From Thinopyrum elongatum (taxonomy: Eukaryota; Streptophyta; Magnoliopsida; Poales; Poaceae), in assembly GCA_011799875.1 (NCBI GenBank), contig CM022302.1, positions 55,903,599 through 55,967,598 on the forward strand: 64,000 bases of DNA, written 5' to 3'. Position numbers and translations under genes: made by a program. Shown here one piece after another: positions 22,049 to 33,535 of this stretch (positions are counted from its first letter, which is position 1; each line of letters opens with the position of its first letter). The notes under the pieces are model-generated. The model made no database searches. It was given only the letters and a program-made list of their open reading frames with translations, and was not told where the DNA came from.

Positions 22049-23659
22049 TGATACGTCTCCAACATATCTATATTTTTTGCTTGTTCCATGCTGTTATATT
22101 ATCATTCTTGGATGTTAAACAATCATTTTATAGCAACTTTATATCATTTTTTGGGACTAACCTATTGACATAGTGCCCAGTGCTAGTTGTTTTTTTTTGC
22201 ATGCTTTTTATATCGCAGAAAATCAATACCAAACAGAGTCCAAACGCAACAAAACTTTTTTGAGATTTTTTCTTGATTGAAGACACCCGGTGGGCCAAAG
22301 AAGTACCAGAGGGGAGCTCCGAGGGGAGCACAACCCACCAGGGCGCACCTGGGGGCCCAGGCGCGCCCAGGTGGGTTGTGCCCACCTCGGTGGCCTCCCG
22401 CACCGCCTCTTCGCCCTATAAATTCCCAAATATTCCAGAAACCCTCGGGGTAACCCTAGATCAAAAGTTCCGCCGCCGCAAGCCTCTGTAGCCATGAAAA
22501 TCCAATCTAGACCCTGCCGCAAGCCTCTGTAGCCACAAAAAACCAATCTAGACCCCGTTCCGGCACCCTGCCGAAGGGGGAGATCATCACCGGTGGCCAT
22601 CTTCATCATCCCGGCGGCCACCATGATGAGGAGGGTGTAGTCCACCCTCGGGGCAGAGGGTTTGTACCTGTAGCTATGTGTTTAATCTCTCTCTCTCGTG
22701 TTCTTGAGATGGCAGGATCTTGATGTATCGCGGGCTTTGTTAATATACTCGGATCATATGGTGTTTTCCCCTCTCTATCTTGTTTTCAATTGAGTTTTCC
22801 CTTTGAGATATCGTTCTTATCGGATTGAATACTTTTATGGATTTGAGAACACTTTATGTATGTCTTGCTATGTATACCCCTGGTGACAATGGGGTATCAT
22901 ATTGATTCACTTGATATATGTTTTGGCACTCAACTTGCGGATTCCCGAGGTGACATTGGGGTAATCTATGCATAGGGGTTGATGCACGTTCTTGTCTTTG
23001 TTTCTCCGGTAGAAATCTTGGGGCACTCTTTGAGGTTCTTTGTGTTGGATTGAGTATTATGAATCTGAATTTGCTTTGGTGTTATTTTAGTACGAACTCT
23101 TGATAGATCGATCGGAAAGAATGACTTGTGTTATTTTAGTACGAACTCCTGATAGATCGACCAGAAAGAATAACTTGGTGTTATTTTAGTACGAACTCTT
23201 GGATAGATCGATCAGAAAGAATAGCTACAAACAATTTCTTCTTATGTTCTCCGCTAGATAGGAACTTTGGAGTGATTCTTCATCGCACTTTGAGGGATGG
23301 TTATATGATCCAATTGGATTAGCATTGTTGAGAGATTGCACTAGTGAAAGTACGGACCCTAGGCCTCATTTTCAAGCATTGCAATACCGTTTGTGCTCTG
23401 TTTTATCAATTGCTACCTTGCTGTTTTTTATTGTTCCTATTACAAAAATCAATATCTACTATCCATATTACACTTGTATCACCATCTCTTCGCTGAACTA
23501 GTGCACCTATACAATTTACCATTGTATTTGGTGTGTTGGGGACACAAGAGACTTTTTATTATTTGGTTGCAGGGTTGTTTGAGAGAGACCATCTTCATCC
23601 TACGCCTAGCACGGATAGATAAACCTTAGGTGATCCACTTGAGGGGAAATTGCTACTGT
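22049..23659 (+). repeat. LTR-c, left part (interrupted by CACTA 1)
   Basis: Starts TGATACGTCTCCAACATATC after the purine-rich internal end and is a different subfamily from LTR-b in its first 200 bases. Contains CTATAAAT at 22416-22423, a local duplication at about 22463-22555 and three copies of a repeat of about 50 bp (23078-23225). It is split at 23659/23660 by CACTA 1 and resumes at 35158. Confidence 0.85.
22416..22423 (+). promoter_or_regulatory. Probable LTR TATA box
   Basis: CTATAAAT at the position conserved in LTR-b and LTR-e, downstream of the CCACCTCGGTGGCCTCCCGC-type GC block. Confidence 0.5.
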
Positions 23660-23679
23660 CACTACTGGAATCTGGGTCT

Positions 23680-24090
23680 TTGCCATCTGCCAGCTCTTTG
23701 CCGTCTGCCAGCTGATGGCAAAGAGGCTCTTTGCCGTCTGTCTTCTCAAAGCAGACGGCAAAGAACCAGCTGATGGCAAACAGGGTCTTTGCCATCTGCG
23801 AGCTCTTTGCCGTCCGCCAGCAGACGGCAAAGAGTTCTTTGCCATCCGCCAGCAGACAGCAAAGTCCAAAGTGGACCCCACGGGGGTACTGCACCGGGTA
23901 GGTCACACGGGCCACTTCTTTGCCGTCTGCCAGCAGACGGCAAAGAGGTAAGAGGGGCCCACAGTTTCACGGCGGTGGCCGTCTAACGGTCATCCTCTTT
24001 GCCGTCTGCTGGCGGACAGCAAAGAATTCTTTGCCGTCTGCTGGCAGACGGCAAAGAATTCTTTGCCGTCCGCCAGCAGACGGCAAAGAG
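23680..24090. repeat. Left subterminal palindromic array of CACTA 1
   Basis: Repeated CTTTGCCGTCTGC and GCAGACGGCAAAG units in both orientations, many forming perfect or near-perfect stem-loops separated by CAGCTGATGG-like spacers. In CACTA systems such as En/Spm, subterminal repeats are the binding sites of the TNPA-type protein; that role here is inferred from position and density. Confidence 0.85.
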
Positions 24091-24229
24091 AAAAAAAAAC
24101 AGACGGCAATGCGGGGGGTTAATTTGGCCCCCCGCGCGCGCGCCCTCCTCCATCTCTTTCTCCCGCCTCCCCACCCTCTGCCTCCTGCACGCGCGCAGGC
24201 CGCGCAAACGCCGCGCCCAATACCGAGCA

Positions 24230-24535
24230 GGAATGAAGCAGAGAAGAAAAAAGAAAACAGCGGAACGAAGAGAACGGAAGAAAAACAAAGAGAAGCAGGA
24301 AGAACAGAAGAAGCAAAAAGTAAAGAAAGAAGAAACGAAAAAAAGGAATAAAAAGAAGAAGAAGAAAAAGAAGAGAAAAAAGAGAAGAAACGGAACAACC
24401 AGAAAAATAAAAAGAAAAAGAAAAAGAATACAAAAGAAGATCTAAAGAAGGAAAAAAAAAAAAAAGAAAAATCAAGAATCAAAGAAAAAAAAACAAGAAA
24501 AACAAGAAATAACTAACTAAATAATAAACAGAAAA
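24230..24535 (+). repeat. Purine-rich low-complexity tract
   Basis: About 300 bases almost entirely A and G on the plus strand. Long frames on either strand reduce to Lys/Arg/Glu or Phe/Ser repeats, so it is not treated as coding. It is followed by a pyrimidine- and GC-rich stretch (about 24545-24920), probably the promoter/5' leader region of the transposase gene. Confidence 0.7.
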
Positions 24536-25274
24536 AGCAGACAAAAACGCCAAGCCCCCATAATCCCTCCCTCCACCGCCGCCCCTCCCTTCCCCCTCAA
24601 CGCGCCCCCCCTCCCTCCCTCCCTCCATCGCCGCCCCCCTCCCCCCTCCACCACCGTGGCCCATCCCCTCTCCACCACCGGCGCCCCCTCCCCTCCTCCA
24701 CTGCCGCTGCCCCCTCCGGTGCTCGCCGGCTCCGCGCCTCCGCCACTGACGCCGCCCGCTCCGCCGCTCTCCCTCTCTCCGGCTCTCCTCTGCGGGCTGC
24801 GGCTCTACTGCTCTGCACGCCGGCTCTGCTCCGGCCTCCGGCCTCCCTTGCCCTGGTCTCCGCGACTCTGCCTGTCCGCCACGCCGTCTGCCGCAGCCGC
24901 AGCCGCACTGAAGAGCCGGATTGGTAATGGACAGACTCACTCACTCACAGACAGGATAATATGTGCATGTGCATTGTGCTACACTGACTGCTACTGCCTT
25001 GCTGTTGTTGTTAAAATTTTGTAGATTGAACATTTTATGATCTGCTTGCTATAATGTTAGTATTTGCTACTGCAGTACTGCTTATCGTTGTTGCTACTGA
25101 CCAAATAATTACTGAGCGAGAAATATTTGCAAAGGTTGATGATGATGCTATTATATATCGCTTTCAAGACTATAGATTTCGCAAAGGAACTTTACCTCGT
25201 CGTAGTAGCAAGTTTTCAACTTTGTACAATGTTAATTGTTTCACTTGATGTTTATGTCTTCTCACATGAAATTT

Positions 25275-25407
25275 CACCCTGACCCTGACCCCGACACCCT
25301 GATCGACACCCTGATCGACCCCGACATACGACATCCTGACATCCCGATCGACACCTACACCCTGACACCACACCCCGACCCTGCCCCGACCCCGACCCCG
25401 ACGGGGT
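25275..25407 (+). repeat. CCCTGA/CCCCGA simple tandem array
   Basis: About 130 bases built from CCCTGA(C), CCCCGAC and GATCGACA units. It lies between the presumed leader and the transposase coding exon, probably intronic or untranslated. Confidence 0.7.
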
Positions 25408-25792
25408 CATATATTTGTGAATTATGAGTTAGGTCGTATATTTTTCGATTTTGTTATGCAAAACATCATATATATTTGTGTTAATCAGGTGGATTTAAAA
25501 TGTGCAGTTGTTTCGTCGCTGCAAGGGTGTGGTGTTTGACGACCTCCCCGTGCGTTCGACGAGCTCCGCCCCTGCTTTCCTTGGTGAGCACAAATGACAT
25601 CTCCTCCTCCCCCCTGCATTTGCTCTATTCCGGTCTTCGTGCCAATGAAACTAGCTAGCTATAGGTGTCCGTCATCAGTATGCGTAACCACTATGCGTCT
25701 CCCGTTCGAAAGGGTTACATCTATAAATATGCATGCATTTGCATATTTATAATCGTGATTCTTTCGAATTGTCCAACGTTATCCATGGACAG

Positions 25793-26008
25793 CCCGAGTA
25801 TGTGTAGATTGGGTTCGTTTTCCTATATGCTCTGCTCCGGATCCGATGCAGAATTTCGTCAGTGCCTCCCTGTTGTTCTCCGGGTACACATCCTCTCTGC
25901 TTATTGCCGAGACGTGTATCAGGAGAACAGCGGGGAGGTGCTGCCGAAATTTTGCGTCGGATCCGGAGCAGAGCATGGGAAAACGAACTCAATCTACACA
26001 TACTCGGG
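25793..26008 (+). other. Long foldback (arms about 95 nt) upstream of the transposase
   Basis: Left arm 25793-25889 and right arm 25914-26008 are inverted copies of each other, roughly 87% identical with only a short gap, around a 24-base loop. The stem is perfect over CTCTGCTCCGGATCCGA and nearly so over CCCGAGTATGTGTAGATT. It lies about 135 bases before the transposase ATG, on the transcribed strand, so a transcript would form a single long hairpin. This shape fits a young miRNA or siRNA precursor; it could also be a chance inverted duplication. No mature small RNA is identified. Confidence 0.75.
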
Positions 26009-26142
26009 TGGGATTAGGACCTATCTTTACCTATTAGCATGTAGGTTGCATGGACGTAATAGAACTGACAAACTCCATTAACTAATGGATATGGTTTGCT
26101 TAATGATGTATATATTTATTGTGTGTCTAGTAGGAAGTCAAT

Positions 26143-29100
26143 ATGAGTGATCGTGCGTGGATGTACACCGGTTACACTAGTCAGAAAGTTTGGACCGGTG
26201 AATGGTTAACAAAAACCAAAGAGTTTGTTAGAGCCGCATTTGCTAATGGCCAGAGATTAAGCTGGTGCCCCTGTGTCCGGTGCGACAACTTTAATAAGAG
26301 GGACGAGCTTGAAATGAGTAAACACCTGCAGAAGTTTGGTTTTACGCCTGGTTACACAGTCTGGACATTTCATGGTGAGTCTGCCCAACGTGCCAGACCT
26401 GAGGTGGTTCGTCGTCGCACCGACGAGCATGGTACCGGGATGGAAGACATGGTGCAAGACTTTGACGATGCTCGGGACTCGGACGAGGAGATGGAGGAAT
26501 CTGCAAAGGCCTTCACTGAAATGTTGGAGTCCTCAAAACGTCCTCTCCACGAGCACACTGAGCTTTGTCAGCTGGATGCCATCTCACAAATCATGGCTTT
26601 GAAGGCTCAGTTCAACTTGGGTAGAGAATGCTACGACGCGATGATGACAGTATTCGGATGATTTCTACCCAAAGGCCATGTGCTACCTACAAACCTGTAC
26701 CAGTCAGACAAAATCCTCCGTGCTCTTAAGATGCCCTATGAGAAGATACATGCCTGTGAGAAAGGATGTGTCTTATTTAGGCACCAGTATGAGGACTTGA
26801 ACTATTGTCCCATTTGCGAGTCATCCAGGTATGTTGTGGTAGACAATGGTATGGGTGAGAAGACGCAGACCAAAATACCCGTTAATGTTCTTCGGTATTT
26901 GCCAATCGTACCAAGACTTGAACGTCTTTTCATGGTCAAAGAGACGGCCAGACATATGACATGGCACAAAACGGGCAAAAGAACCGAACGTGATGCAGAT
27001 GGGAATGTGATGATGGTGCACACATCGGATGGTGAAGCGTGGAAGCGCTTCGATGCATTACATAAGGAAAAAACGGCAGATCCAAGGCATCCTCGAGTCG
27101 CCGTCAGCACGGATGGGTTCAGTGTGTATGGTCAGATGGCAACCCAATACAGTTGTTGGCCCGTGTTTGTCATTCCACTCAATCTCCCCCCCGGACAGAT
27201 TATGCAAAGAAAGAACATTTTCCTGACGTTGATAATTCCAGGGCCCAACTATCCGGGGAAGAATATGAATGTGTACATGCAGCCGCTTAAGGACGAATTG
27301 CAAGAAGCTTGGGATAATGGGTTCAAGACATACGACGCCTTTAGCAAACAGAACTTCATAATGCGTGCCTGGTACATGTACTCGACGCATGACTTGCCGG
27401 CGTATGCGCTATTCGTTGGCTGGTGTGTGCATGGAAGGTTCCCGTGCCCCACATGCAAGGGAGCTCTTGAGTTTCGTTGGCTGACCGCAGGGCACAAGTA
27501 TAGTTGCTTTGACTTGCATAGACCATTTCTGGATCCTCACCATAAGTTCAGGAAAGACAAGAAGAACTTCATGAAAGGTAGAGTTGTCAAACACTCTGCA
27601 CCACCTGCGTTGACAGGCCAACAAACCCTAGATCAGTTAAACGCTCTCGAGCCAGATCCAGTGCGTCCAGGGTATTTCAAGGGGTATAATAAGGAACACG
27701 CCTGGACTCACAAGACATGCTTATGGGATCTGCCTTACTTCAAAGACCTCCTTTGCCCACACAACATCGACGTGATGCACACCGAAAAGAACATCGCCGA
27801 AGCCATTTTTGGCACATTGTTCGGCATAGAGGGGAAGTCAAAGGATAATCCTAAGGCTAGAGTCGATCAAGAGGAGCTATGTGATAGACCGTTACAAAAC
27901 ATGCAAGATCCGAAAGGAAAGCGGAACTTCACGAAGCCAAAGGCATGGTTCAATCTTGGAAGGCCAGCTATGAGGGAAATTATTCTGTGGGTGAAAATGC
28001 AGTTGATGTTCCCCGATGGGTACGCAGCAAATCTAAAGAGGGGAGCGAGTCTTGAAAAATTGAAAATATTTGGTCTAAAAAGTCATGATTGGCACATATG
28101 GATTGAGCGGATAATGCCGGTGATGTTGCGTGGCTTCATCCCTGAGGATGAATGGCTAGTACTGGCAGAGCTGAGCTATTTCTTCCGTGTTCTTTGTGCG
28201 AAAGAACTATCGCCTGGCCTCCTCGAAGAAATGGAACAGTTGGCACCGGAGTTGATCTACAAGTTAGAGAAAATCTTTCCGCCGAGCATGTTTAATCCAA
28301 TGCAGCACTTGATTTTGCATCTCCCGACCGAGGCAAGATTGGGAGGGCCCGTGCAAAATCGTTGGTGCTACTCAACTGAGAGAATGCAGAAGACGCTTCG
28401 AGCAAAATGTAAAAACAAACGTAGAATTGAAGCATCGATGGCCGAGGCATTCATCACTGAGGAGGCGGCAAACTTCGTGACAGCACACTACGAAGCCAAA
28501 AATCGTCATTTGCATAATCCGAAGCCTCGGTACAATGCTGACGACCCTAAAAAGGGTCAATCCAACCTCAGCCTATTCAAAGGGGATCTCGCACCAGCCA
28601 GTGGTTGGAAACCAGTACCGTTGGGTGTTGAAGAATGGCGGACCATTTCGCTGTATCTCTTCAACAACCTAACAGAAGTGCGGCCGTACATCGAGTAAGA
28701 TCTCCGTACATTGTTTCACAATTTCTAATTCCTTTGAACTGCTCTTATTCCGGGATATTTGATGCAGTCGATACGTCGCCATATTCTCGTATGGTGCAGT
28801 GATACAAAAGGATTCCATCGAAGAGTATGAGCTTCTCGCAAAGCAAGGAGGCGCCTATCCCGGTTTCATCTCTTGGTTCAAACAAACGGTAATTTCCATT
28901 AGACCATTTCATTTCTTTGGCTAATTTGCGACTAATGCAACAATCCTTTCGTATTAAACTTGTAGGCTAATTCAGAGATTATGGATGCTGAATTGAGACA
29001 AGTAGCTAATGGTTTTGACTATAAGGTCCATTCATTTGACAAATACGACATCAACGGGTATCGCTTTCGTACCTATGGCAAAGAGCTATCTATGGCCGAC

Positions 29101-29781
29101 CGAAAGTCTACAAATTGTTGTGTCTCTGCTATCGGCGAAGGAGGTATTGAGTATTATGGAAGAGTTGAAGCAATTTATGAACTTCAATTCTATGGTGAAA
29201 ACCCACCAAACGTCGTAGTCTTCAGATGTTATTGGTTCCAGCCGAAGGATACTAGAAGGACTCATGAACATATAGGGCTAGTCGAAATCAAACAAAGCAC
29301 CCATTTGGATGTTCCCGATGTCTATATTACGGCTCAACAGGCAACCCAAGTTTTCTATCTACCGTGGGCCTGTCAAAGTGATTCAAATCTCAGTGGTTGG
29401 GATGTCGTTTATGAAGTGCGGCCACATGTTAGACCACCTCCCCCCAATGAAGAGGATTATGACCAAGACACATATGACGAAGGAGAATTCTTCCAAGAAA
29501 CACGTCTTTCCAAAAAACATTTCAAGCACCGCTCAACTGTACCCCTGAACATTGAAGTAGACAGCGATAGTGAATCCGACTTCACCCCTGAGCCGGAACA
29601 AGAAGAGCCGGAACAAGAAGAAGTTACTGCTGCAGATGACCTTTCAATGCTTGAACAATTACGTAAAGGAGGCCTTCCACATGTTGATGCATTTATTAAT
29701 GATGATGATGAGCTCATCACTGATAGTGATGATGATGATGCATTTAATGATCCCGGAGCATATATAGACGATTCAGAGTAA
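26143..29781 (+). pseudogene. CACTA 1 transposase (TNP2 type), one nonsense codon
   Basis: Three exons can be assembled: 26143-28694, 28768-28888 and 28966-29781, with GT-AG borders and consistent phase (1163 codons including stop). Exon 1 begins with a Transpos_assoc domain (RAWMYTGY, CPCVRCDN), then a TNP2/Transposase_21 domain (HACEKGCVLFR, YCPIC, FSVYGQMATQYSCWPV, CPTCKG, IDVMHTEKN), then DUF4218 (MFNPMQHLILHLP). Exon 3 carries DUF4216 (FRCYWFQPKDT, QVFYLPW) and an acidic tail. This protein would cut the element at its inverted repeats. The sole visible defect is an in-frame TGA at 26659-26661, between MMTVFG and FLPKGH; otherwise reading is open. The Met at 26143 follows a TCTAG acceptor-like site and matches the usual family start. 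Confidence 0.9.
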
Positions 29782-29926
29782 TATTAGTAATTTCAGGTAT
29801 TCAATTTTTTATTATGTTCATGATGATGATACTCTTAAATTATATACATAGTATTCATGTCAGTTATTTAAATTTTTTATGTTATACTAATGTCGTTTAC
29901 TTTTTGTCATTGCAGGTGTTGACAGG

Positions 29927-32900
29927 ATGGTGGGCAAGGGTCCAGAGCGCTCCGAGCCTCGTGCGAGCGCTCCTGGGAGGGGTGCTTCCATTATTCCAGC
30001 CCAGCCCCTCCGGAGAGCGCTGCTAGACAGTATGCAGTCAGCACCGGCGGGCCCTTCTTCTTCGGCCGGCAGAGGTCGGGGGAGGACGAAGAAGGCTGCT
30101 AGAGGTGGACGTGGCAGCGGGAGAGGTAGGAAGGCTGCTACGCCTTCCTCGCCGCCACCCCTAGCTGATTCACCCGACCACAGGACCGCTCCGTCTGACG
30201 TGGACCCATCTCGGACTCCGGTCCATGAGCCTCCGGTCGTCGATTCTTCGGCCCACCAGACTCGGGTCGCGGATCCTTCGCCCCACCAGACTGGGGTCGC
30301 CTCTCCTTCGCGCCACCAGACTCGGGTCGTGGATCTTTTGCCCCACCAGACTGGGGTCGCTGATCCTTCGCGCCACCAGACTCTGGGCGCCTCTCCTTCG
30401 CCCCACGTGAGTCCGGTCCCAGAGTCTTCGTCCCAGAAGACTCCAGTCCCGGAGTCTTCTTCGCACGAGACTCCAGATGCTAGTGGCCCTACTGATGATA
30501 GCGAGGACACCTTCTCTGATGATAGCTACAGCGAGGGCGAGATGGTTGACAAGGGCAAGAAGGTCTACCAGCGTGGCGGTACAAAGCTCCCGCCCGTGCC
30601 GACGACCCCCGACCAGAGGTGGTTGATACAGCCTAATGGGTTGAAGTAAGTGAATTTACTCTTTTTTAACCTTTTGCCTTCATGTTTCTTCAAATTAATA
30701 TCTAATGCATTGGCCTTGACATACTGCAGGGGCTGGGTACACCCCCGTGGTGTCCGCAGGCCCAACCAGGTCCTTGGTGTGCTTTGCCGGCAGCACTTCC
30801 CTGGGTGGGTCACGTTGCCCGGTGAGGGTCAGGTTCCACAGCTAGCACTTAGCTGGGAGCTGTACGAGGCTGCCCCGGCCCCGCCGGGGGAGATGGTCGC
30901 CGGTGTCGAGTGCGAGACGGTGGCCGACATTGTGTTCCGTCGGTTCTGGGTAATTTCTCCTTTACAGAATTAAAGATCAACAGTACGTAGTGATTTTACT
31001 AATCAGCGTTGTCTTGTTTGACTGCAGACCTTCTATAGGATTTCAGATGGAGAGCAGGAGGCTGCGGCTTCGGTTGTCGAAGTCGAGTGCAAGCGCCTAC
31101 TTAAGAACTTACGGCACGAGGCTCGGCTGCAGGCCGTTCGAGACTACTACGCCTCGAAGGGTATTAGGAGGGCGAAGAAGAAGTGTCGCGGCAAGTTTCT
31201 GACTAAGGAGAAGTACATGCTGGTAATTACCTATTCTTAAGGCCTTGAACTTAGTTCTCTTGATTTGATTCGTAGGCGTAGCGCTGAAATTTCTCTTGAC
31301 TAACTTAGGTGCCCCCGAGATGGTGTGCGGATAGGATGGACTGTTGGGAGGCGTTGGTGGATGAGTGGTGCTCTCCCAAATGGCTAGTCGAACACCAAAG
31401 GGCCAAGGATAAGCGTGCCCAAATGGTTGGTGTGCCACACCATCAAGGGAGCTCCGACCTGTTTGAGTACGGGGGTCACTGGGTATGTGGTTTGCTTCAT
31501 GATTCATGCAATTTCATTCTACATGATAGCATTTTTCCTTGGATAGCTAAATAATGCTTACTTAGTTAAAAAATGGCATAACTACCTTGGATAGCTCAAT
31601 AATGACCTAAACTTAGTTTAGCTCGTTCATTTATGACATAATTAGCTCTAAAATGACATAATATGCTTTAGTTAGCTAAAAAATTGCATAACTACCTTTG
31701 ATAGCTCAATAATGACGTAAAATAATCTTAGCTTGTTAATTTATGACATAATTAGCTCTAAAATGACATAATAACCTAAGATAGCTCTATAAAATGCCTA
31801 AATATGCTTTAGTTAGCTAAAAAAAGGCATAACTACCTTGGATAGCTCAATAATGACATAATTAGCATAGTTTGGTCAAAATGGGCATAATAATCTTGGT
31901 TACCTCCAAAATGACCTAAACTTAGCTTTTTTTCCTCAAAAATGACATAATAACCTTACTTAGCTCCAAAATTACCTTATTTACATAGCAATTTCAATCT
32001 TCATGCTAGCTTGAGCCCTTGACTAATATTTTGTTCCTCTCTCTCAGTCGCACCACAACAAGAAGCCCGTGCCAAGTCTGTTCGACCTCTATGGCATGGC
32101 CCATAGTGCCCCGTACAAGAAGGCCAAGGCATTCTCGGAGTCTGACCTAGATCATCCAGAGACCTTCACCAACATCTCCTCCCGCAACAAGCTCGTGAGG
32201 TACAGAGACGAGGGGAAGGCAAGGAAAGGGGAGGACTTTAATCCGAGCCAGGATCCTTTTGATACAGAGCTGGTTATGATATCTGGTGGTGGGAGGTCCC
32301 ATGGCTCGATAGCCATTGGTGATGGACTGATACGTTGTCCTAAGACTCTCACACAGATCAAGAAGCGCCAGAGTAGCTCTGATCCTGAGATAATGCCTCG
32401 TGCACGGCCATTGGAGCTCGCCATGGCGGTTAGTTATACAGACTCGGATACCTTTCCTATCCATTACATTGTGTGTGCGTCCGTCGATGATTAAAATGCT
32501 AACGAGGAGTGGTGTGTTGCAGGCTGCTCTTGAGAAAGAGAGAGCAAACACGCAGACGCTTTTGGAGGCGGCAAGAAGGCAGGCGGAGGAGAGGGAGAGG
32601 GAGCTGGAGGAGAGGACGGCCAGGCTGTTGGAGGAGGAGAGGAACCGGAACGATGCTCAAAACCGGGCCCTATACGACATCTTGGTGGTACGTTTCTCCT
32701 GCATATTAGCCAAATCATGCACATGATGTTTGTTCCATTACTAACTCGTGAGAACCAAATGTGTAGAGCATGTGCGAGAAAAGCGGTCAGACCCCTCCGC
32801 CGATGCCCCAGATTGCTCCGGCGACCACGGTGAGTTTGATTTGAATGGTCGTTAGTTACTAGTATTCACATTTATGTTGCATCATGCTAACGAGACATTG

Positions 32901-33036
32901 GAAATGATCTTTGGTGTAGAATGCTTCCCGACAAGCATCAACCGATGCTTCTCCGTCTGGCCTTGGTGGAACCCCGACCGGCCCTTCACCTCAGTCTGGC
33001 ACTGGCGCAGCCCCGACCGGTCCTTCACCTCCGTGA
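29927..33036 (+). CDS. Transposase_24 / TNPA-like accessory protein, eight exons, apparently intact
   Basis: Exons 29927-30645, 30730-30949, 31028-31222, 31309-31482, 32048-32428, 32523-32687, 32767-32829 and 32920-33036 join through GT-AG introns into 678 codons with no internal stop. The N-terminus is Gly/Arg-rich (RGRGRTKKAARGG) and followed by a Ser/Pro/His region of 10-residue repeats (HQTRVADPSP, HQTGVASPSR). Exons 2-4 carry the plant Transposase_24 core (WVHPRGVRRPNQ, FPGWVTLPG, IVFRRFW, YRISDGE, WCADRMDCWEALVDEW). Exon 5 has SSRNKLVRYRDEGK and exon 6 is a Glu/Arg-rich coiled coil. The family sits beside TNP2 in CACTA elements and is thought to bind subterminal repeats, as TNPA does in En/Spm; that role is inferred. 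It starts about 145 bases after the transposase stop. Confidence 0.85.
31545..32010. repeat. Degenerate minisatellite inside intron 4 of the accessory gene
   Basis: Many imperfect copies of a unit resembling AAAATGACATAATTAGCTC or TTAGCTAAAAAATGGCATAA, with alternating -ACCTTGGATAGCTCAATAATG- spacers. The same unit family recurs at 33050-33120 and 33530-34025 outside the gene. Confidence 0.75.
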
Positions 33037-33049
33037 TAACGGTATTTTT

Positions 33050-33535
33050 CTTCTTATTTAGCCTATTTAGTCCATTTATGACATAATTTAGCCTATTTAG
33101 TCCACAAATGACATAATAAGATGAAGAAAATCAAGGAATAGGAAGAAAAGAAGGAATAGGAAGAGAAGAAGAAGAAGAAGAAGAAGAAGAATAAGAAAAG
33201 AAGAAGAAGAAGAAGGAAATTTCTCTTCTTTCTATTCTTCTTCTTTTCTTATTATTATTCTTTTCTATTATTATTATTCTTCTTCTTCTTTTTTCCTCCT
33301 CTTGCTTAGCCTATTTAGCCCATTTATGACATAATTTAGCCTATTTAGTCCACAAAAGACATAATAAGATGAAGAAAATCAAGGAATAGGAAGAAAAGAA
33401 GGAATAGGAAGAGAAGAAGAAGAAAGAAGAAGAAAAAAGAAGAAGAAGAACATTTCTTCTTCTTTTCTTATTCTTCTTCTTTCTTATTCTCTTCTTCTTC
33501 TTTTCTTCTTTTCTCCTCTTACTTGTTTATTGTAA
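33050..33535. repeat. Two tandem units of about 248 bp with GAA/TTC hairpins
   Basis: Unit 1 begins about 33060 and unit 2 about 33309. Each starts with GCCTATTTAG..CATTTATGAC, then a GAAGAAGAA-rich stretch, then a TTCTTCTTC-rich stretch, so each unit can fold on itself. No coding potential is supported. Confidence 0.75.

Noticed and set aside
23920..24482. Open frames rich in Lys/Arg or Phe/Ser
   Set aside because: They follow the purine-rich tract and the subterminal repeats of CACTA 1; low complexity and no start context.
25275..25407. Possible telomere-like array
   Set aside because: Units are CCCTGA/CCCCGA, not the plant telomere CCCTAAA.
25793..26008. Identity with the known rice miR820
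   Set aside because: The position is similar (inside a CACTA element) but the mature sequence I recall is not found in either arm.
29887..30510. A 207-residue minus-strand frame
   Set aside because: Antisense shadow of exon 1 of the accessory gene; its repeats mirror the coding repeats.
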